From NCBI RefSeq assembly GCF_001421415.1, contig NZ_LMKH01000036.1, forward strand, positions 134,611 through 198,610: a DNA stretch of 64,000 nt, read 5' to 3'. The notes beneath the pieces were generated by a model, which did not search any database, was not told the origin of the DNA, and was given only the letters and a program-made list of their open reading frames with translations. Origin of the DNA: Sphingomonas sp. Leaf208 (GTDB taxonomy: Bacteria > Pseudomonadota > Alphaproteobacteria > Sphingomonadales > Sphingomonadaceae). Positions within the stretch are counted from its first letter, which is position 1, and each line of letters opens with the position of its first letter. Positions 60,248 to 64,000 of this stretch are shown here, piece after piece. A program made the translations under genes and the position numbers.

Positions 60248-61246
60248 TCAGCCGATGTGCTTGGCGGCTAGCGCCTTCATGTCGACCATCGGGCGGGCGC
60301 CGACATGACTGATGATCTCCGCCGCGCAGACCGCACCGAGCTTCAGCGACGCCTGCAGGTCGTAGCCCTGCGCCTGACCGTGGAGGAAGCCAGCCGCGAA
60401 CAGATCGCCCGCGCCGGTGGTGTCGACGACCTTTGCGATCGGCTCGGCCTTCACTTCGGCGCGCGCGCCGTTCTGGATCGCGCAGGCGCCGTGCTCACCG
60501 CGGGTGACGACCAGGGTCGGGACCTGTGCGGCAATCTTGGCAACCGCTGCATCGAAATCTTCGGTCTCGGCAAGCGAGGCGAGTTCGCTCTCGTTGGCGA
60601 ACAGGATGTCGATCAGGCCGTCCGACAGCAGCTGGCGGAAATCGCCGCCGTGGCGCGAGATGCAGAACACGTCGCTGAGCGTAAAGGCGACCTTCCGCCC
60701 TGCGTCGCGCGCGCAATCGATCGCGGCGCGCATTGCGGCGCGCGGCTCTTCGGGATCCCAGAGATAGCCTTCGAGATACAGGATCGCGCTGTCGGCGATC
60801 ATCGCGGTGTCGATCGCGGCGGCGGGGAGGAACTGGCCCGCGCCAAGGAAGGTGTTCATCGTGCGCTGGCCGTCGGGCGTCACGAAGATTAGGCAGCGGC
60901 CGGTGGTCGGATCGCCGGCGCGGACGGGGGTGGCGAACTCGATGCCGATGCTGCGGACGTCATGCGCGAAGACCTGGCCGAGCTGATCGTCGGCGACCTG
61001 GCCGATGAACCCGCATTTGCCGCCGAGCGCGGCGATGCCGGCGACGGTGTTGGCGGCTGAGCCACCGGAGATTTCCATGCCGGGGCCCATCTTGGCGTAG
61101 AGTGCGTCGGCTTCTTCCGACGAGAACATGAGCTGCATCGAGCCCTTGGCGACGCCGATCTCGGTGATGAACGCGTCGTCGGCGGTGGCGAGGATGTCGA
61201 CGATCGCATTGCCGATCGCGACGACGTCGTAAGTGGGTGTGCTCAA
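60248..61246 (-). CDS. PfkB-family carbohydrate/adenosine kinase
   Basis: A 332-residue ribokinase-fold enzyme. N-terminal YDVVAIGNAIVDILA and GGSAANTVAGIAALG, then the second PfkB signature DTTGAGDLFAAGFLHG with the catalytic aspartate near the end. The order and length match bacterial adenosine kinases, but inosine/guanosine or sugar kinases are close relatives. TTG at 61246 is the start that gives the family's N-terminus, with GGAG 9 bp upstream. Convergent with the permease. Confidence 0.88.
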   Translation of the reverse strand: MSTPTYDVVAIGNAIVDILATADDAFITEIGVAKGSMQLMFSSEEADALYAKMGPGMEISGGSAANTVAGIAALGGKCGFIGQVADDQLGQVFAHDVRSIGIEFATPVRAGDPTTGRCLIFVTPDGQRTMNTFLGAGQFLPAAAIDTAMIADSAILYLEGYLWDPEEPRAAMRAAIDCARDAGRKVAFTLSDVFCISRHGGDFRQLLSDGLIDILFANESELASLAETEDFDAAVAKIAAQVPTLVVTRGEHGACAIQNGARAEVKAEPIAKVVDTTGAGDLFAAGFLHGQAQGYDLQASLKLGAVCAAEIISHVGARPMVDMKALAAKHIG

Positions 61247-61380
61247 GGGGAAACTCCGGGGGTGCGGGAAAGCTCTGCCGTAAATCGCGGGGGGGATTGG
61301 TGCAACTGGTGTGGGGGGTGGGAATGATTGGCCACAACGAACGCAATGATCGAAAAGGGGATTAATAGCTGGGAAAGGCC

Positions 61381-61487
61381 ACCACCCCGGCGGAGGCCGG
61401 GGTCCAATTGGGGACGGTGATAACGACGGGCTGCGCCTCATTACGACGACCTTTCCAATTGGGCCCCGGCCCCCGCCGGGGTGGTGG
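61381..61487. repeat. REPIN-like inverted repeat, family A (copy 8)
   Basis: ACCACCCCGGCGGAGGCCGG GGTCCAATTGGGG at the left and CCAATTGGGCCCCGGCCCCC GCCGGGGTGGTGG at the right, core about 48 bp. Confidence 0.9.
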
Positions 61488-61560
61488 CTTTAATTTGGAA
61501 GGGCCAAACTTCGGCGGCTCGGCGGTTTGGATAATCCGTGACACACCCCCCGCCCTCTGC

Positions 61561-61639
61561 TGTTCCCCCGCGAACGCGGGGGGCCAGGGTCTCGGGCGGT
61601 GCTCGTGGTTTAGCTGGGCCCCCGCGTCCGCGGGAGAAC
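61561..61639. repeat. Inverted repeat, family D-like (copy 4)
   Basis: TGTTCCCCCGCGAACGCGGG GGGCCAGGGT and CCCCCGCGTCCGCGGGAGAA with core CTCGGGCGGTGCTCGTGGTT, matching family-D cores. Confidence 0.82.
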
Positions 61640-61730
61640 GGGACAAGGACGGGCTGCCGAAAAGCCAAAACGACGGAGACACGGCGGAAACGCGCGTTGA
61701 CCTTCGCCTGCACCCACGGCATCCCGAGCC

Positions 61731-62420
61731 ATGCTCCGCGCCCTCGCCCTCTCGCTTGGCCAGCTTACCGATCCGCCCGTGCTCCGCGTGTTCGTCAAGT
61801 CGATGGTCGTCACGCTACTTGTCTTCGCGCTGCTCGGCGCTGGCACGTGGTGGGGTACGCAAGCCGCACTGGCCGCGTGGCTCGACTGGCATTCCGGCGG
61901 GCTCGCGGCCGCGTTCGCGCTGTTCGTCACGATCCTGGCGCTGTGGCTGCTGTTCCGTGCCGTCGCGATCGCCGTGGTCGGGATTTTCGCGGACGAGGTC
62001 GTCGAAGCGGTCGAGGCGCGGCATTATCCCGACGCGCTGCGCACCGCTCGCCCTGTCCCGTTCGCGCGCAGCCTCGCGATGGGGCTACGCTCCGCTGCGC
62101 GCGTCGTGCTCGTCAATCTGGTGATGGTGCCCGTCTACATCGCGCTGCTCGTCACCGGTGTCGGCACGGCGGCCGCGTTCTTCGTCGTCAACGGCTGGCT
62201 GCTCGGGCGCGATCTGGGGGACATGGTGGCGGCGCGGCATATGGACGCGGCGGCGATGCGGGGCTGGCGTGCGACGACGAAGGGGAGGCGGTTCGTGCTG
62301 GGGCTTGCGAACACCGGGCTGTTCGTGGTTCCGGTCCTCAACATCACCGCGCCCGTGCTGGGGGCCGCGATAGCGACGCATTATTTCCACAGCCAGTATT
62401 CTCGCAAAGGCCGACCATGA
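61731..62420 (+). CDS. EI24/CysZ-like multi-helix membrane protein
   Basis: A 229-residue protein with about four to six predicted helices and the EI24 pattern: ALALSLGQLTDPPVLRVFVKS at the start, VIAIVVGIFADEVVEAVEARHYP-like segment (read as AVAIAVVGIFADEVVEA), then AFFVVNGWLLGRDLGDMVAARHM. The family contains CysZ sulfate transporters; a related uptake or export role is possible but unproven. ATG at 61731; the end overlaps the next gene by 4 bp. Confidence 0.78.
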   Translation: MLRALALSLGQLTDPPVLRVFVKSMVVTLLVFALLGAGTWWGTQAALAAWLDWHSGGLAAAFALFVTILALWLLFRAVAIAVVGIFADEVVEAVEARHYPDALRTARPVPFARSLAMGLRSAARVVLVNLVMVPVYIALLVTGVGTAAAFFVVNGWLLGRDLGDMVAARHMDAAAMRGWRATTKGRRFVLGLANTGLFVVPVLNITAPVLGAAIATHYFHSQYSRKGRP

Positions 62421-62788
62421 CGCGATTGACCACTATAGCCATCGCGCTGGCACTCGGTAGCGGACTGGCAGGCTGCGCCGCACCGATCGCGAAACCTGCG
62501 GTCGGACGCCCGGCGATCCCGTATACGAGCGTCGGCCTGGAACGCGTGCTTGGCCAGGATGCCGCCGGCCTGACCAAGCTGTTCGGCCCACCCGACGCCG
62601 ACGTCCGCGAGGGCAGCGCACGGAAGCTCCAGTTCCAGAGCGGGATCTGCGTGCTCGACGCGTATCTCTATCCCAAGGGGTCGGATGCCCCCCGCGTGAC
62701 GTATCTCGACGCGCGAGAACCCGACGGGAGCACGATCGACCGTGCGAGTTGCGTCGCGGCGCTGACGCGACGGGAAGGCGGGAAGTAA
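62417..62788 (+). CDS. Small lipoprotein, unknown
   Basis: A 123-residue protein with a lipoprotein leader (ALGSGLAGCAAP, lipobox LAGC), then GLERVLGQDAAGLTKLFGPPDADVREGSARKLQFQSGICVLD and similar, ending with a second cysteine (DRASCVAAL). The GICVLDAYLYPK part resembles SmpA/OmlA-like or BamE-type small lipoproteins only weakly. It overlaps the EI24 gene, suggesting joint expression. Confidence 0.7.
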   Translation: MTRLTTIAIALALGSGLAGCAAPIAKPAVGRPAIPYTSVGLERVLGQDAAGLTKLFGPPDADVREGSARKLQFQSGICVLDAYLYPKGSDAPRVTYLDAREPDGSTIDRASCVAALTRREGGK

Positions 62789-62934
62789 AGCACGGTCGCG
62801 CAGTAGGCTTGCACTTCTGCGGTCAACGCATCCGATAAAGATTAACCGCGCTGACCTCGTCGATGGGCAACGGGAGCGCGAGATCGGTTCACCGTGCCGT
62901 CGCGTGAAGCGATCGCATACGACCCGCCGACACT

Positions 62935-63237
62935 ATGGACGCACGCTCCATCACGCCGCACGACGGTGATCCACCCGGGGGGCCGGAGTCAGTGATCGTG
63001 TTGAAGACCATGTGGAATATGCCCGCAAAGGTAGTGCGCGAGCATGCAGCGAACGAAGAGGACATCGGCAAGTCCGTCGCCAGCGGATCTTTGCAAGAGA
63101 TGGTTCGGGCATTCGATGGGTATGACGACGTCGAAGCGGCGGACCTGATCATTCAGTGCGCGGGCCGCGACCGACCGATCACCTGGGACGAAATCCGGGA
63201 CCTTCGGCGTATCGAGGCCCAGAGCGCGGGAGACTGA
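62935..63237 (+). CDS. Hypothetical protein, unknown
   Basis: A 100-residue, soluble, acidic protein (MWNMPAKVVREHAANEEDIG, DVEAADLIIQCAGRDRPITW). No family recognised. A shorter version from an internal ATG (MWNMPAKVV) is possible. Position and composition support a real gene only moderately. Confidence 0.45.
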   Translation: MDARSITPHDGDPPGGPESVIVLKTMWNMPAKVVREHAANEEDIGKSVASGSLQEMVRAFDGYDDVEAADLIIQCAGRDRPITWDEIRDLRRIEAQSAGD

Positions 63238-63318
63238 CACGCGTCAATATCCCGCTCGTCATGGACTTGGTGCGACGGAGCGTTATGGCGCCTGGAGACC
63301 CGATAGCGAAAGACGATC

Positions 63319-63540
63319 ATGGCAACGACCGTAATTACCCCGAGCGGCCCCGGCGCGATGGAAGCCGGCCTGATTCTCGACGAAGACGGCCAGCGCTTCG
63401 TCGTGCTGACATTCAAGGAACCGGGGGGCGAGCCGACGCTGGTCACCTTCACGGTTCCGATTTTCCAGCATTATGTCGAGCATCTTGTTCGCACCGCCGC
63501 ATCGGCTGACGATGAGGCGAACTGGGGCATTCCCGGCTGA
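63319..63540 (+). CDS. Hypothetical protein, unknown
   Basis: A 73-residue small soluble protein (MATTVITPSGPGAMEAGLIL, FVVLTFKEPGGEPTLVTFTV). No recognised family. Convergent with egtD; codon usage looks coding. Confidence 0.5.
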   Translation: MATTVITPSGPGAMEAGLILDEDGQRFVVLTFKEPGGEPTLVTFTVPIFQHYVEHLVRTAASADDEANWGIPG

Positions 63541-63579
63541 GTCTAGGCGGCGGGCAACTCGTCCGGAACAGGCCCAGCC

Positions 63580-64000
63580 TCAGGGCGCTGGCCGCTCCAC
63601 CTGAGCTTCGGCCAGATACACGCCGAACAAACCTTCGGTATCGGTCCATGCCGCCACCGGCGTCCATCCGCCCGACCGCAGGAGGATCCGCGCATCCCGT
63701 GCGCCATATTTGTGGCTGTTCTCGGTGTGAATCGTCTCACCCACGGTCATCTCGAACGATCGCCCGTCAATGGTGAACGCGACGTCGCGCACCGCCTCCA
63801 GATGCATTTCGATCCGAGCGCGATCATCGTTCCACACAGCCTTGTGCCGGAACGCGTCGACCGGGATGTCGCCGTCCAGTTCGCGGTTGATCCGCTCTAG
63901 CAGGTTCAAGTTAAACGCCGCCGTCACGCCCTGCGCATCGTCATACGCGGGCACTAGCACGTCCTCGCTTTTGATCCGGTCCATCCCGATCAGCAGCATC
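63580..64000 (-). CDS. egtD: L-histidine N-alpha-methyltransferase EgtD, C-terminal part
   Basis: The final 140 residues of an EgtD-like methyltransferase (ergothioneine pathway, histidine to hercynine); the rest is beyond the right edge. Visible are IGMDRIKSEDVLVPAYDDAQGVTAAFNLNLLERINREL in parts, the EMHL segment, and the diagnostic VGETIHTENSHKYGA followed by LLRSGGWTPVAAWTDTEGLFGVYLA. The true start is outside the window. An egtB gene would be expected next to it. Confidence 0.88.
   Translation of the reverse strand, partial: MLLIGMDRIKSEDVLVPAYDDAQGVTAAFNLNLLERINRELDGDIPVDAFRHKAVWNDDRARIEMHLEAVRDVAFTIDGRSFEMTVGETIHTENSHKYGARDARILLRSGGWTPVAAWTDTEGLFGVYLAEAQVERPAP

Larger units (their letters stand above)
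61247..61730. other. Gene-free divergent region
   Basis: Between the divergent kinase and EI24 genes. It holds a family-A repeat (61381-61487) and a family-D-like repeat (61561-61639); the flanking 130 and 90 bp should carry the two promoters. No ORF or RNA gene seen. Confidence 0.65.

Overview
The window is GC-rich, densely packed chromosomal DNA that reads as an alphaproteobacterium of the order Sphingomonadales, most likely Sphingomonas or a close relative. The evidence is an sspB-type ClpXP adaptor beside fumC, an ATP12 chaperone gene, EgtD, a CIRCE-controlled groESL, TonB-dependent receptors, a TorF-type porin, and many short GC-rich inverted repeats between genes. No tRNA, rRNA, CRISPR array, phage or transposase gene was seen. 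The first gene (polyprenyl synthase) and the last (egtD) run off the window.

Layout. 1-5.3 kb: partial polyprenyl diphosphate synthase, chorismate mutase, then a VirJ-like hydrolase, a DUF2147 protein, mprF and a divergent dTMP kinase; the VirJ/MprF pairing suggests a lysyl-phosphatidylglycerol synthesis and turnover module. 5.5-8.8 kb: a TonB-dependent receptor followed at 13 bp by a full-length ModE regulator, with a near-consensus ModE box in front of the receptor, suggesting a molybdenum-controlled outer-membrane uptake gene. 9-15.7 kb: a marR-led efflux operon (FUSC pump, DUF1656, HlyD adaptor, NodT outer-membrane factor, MFS pump). 15.8-19.5 kb: opgGH for periplasmic glucans. 19.7-28.7 kb: a kdp operon (porin, 27-residue membrane peptide, kdpF, A, B, C, D, E). 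29-34.1 kb: nhaA, an FAD/NAD(P)-binding protein and a secreted GH31 glycosidase. 34.2-37.7 kb: three regulatory or membrane genes, a serine-less alpha/beta hydrolase lipoprotein and a Uma2 protein. 37.9-39.9 kb: groESL. 40.4-46 kb: sppA, an acetyltransferase, a TRIC channel, osmC and small envelope proteins. 46.4-51.8 kb: crcB, rluC, a DUF1440 protein, a HAD phosphatase, ATP12, gmk and small membrane proteins. 52-58.4 kb: fumC, sspB and a histidine operon (hisB, yciI-like, hisH, hisA, hisF, hisE, HIT). 58.5-64 kb: an amino-acid permease, a sugar/adenosine kinase, an EI24 protein, small unknowns and the end of egtD.

The strongest structure not explained by genes is a set of about 25 short inverted repeats in at least six sequence families. 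Most are 55-115 bp, and each arm is itself a small hairpin, the architecture of REP doublets (REPINs). Most lie between genes, but one is inserted in frame in the signal-peptide region of the NodT-type lipoprotein gene, one pair splits the kdp operon between kdpB and kdpC, one forms an overlapping ORF between hisA and hisF, and one abuts the ribosome-binding site of the HIT gene.
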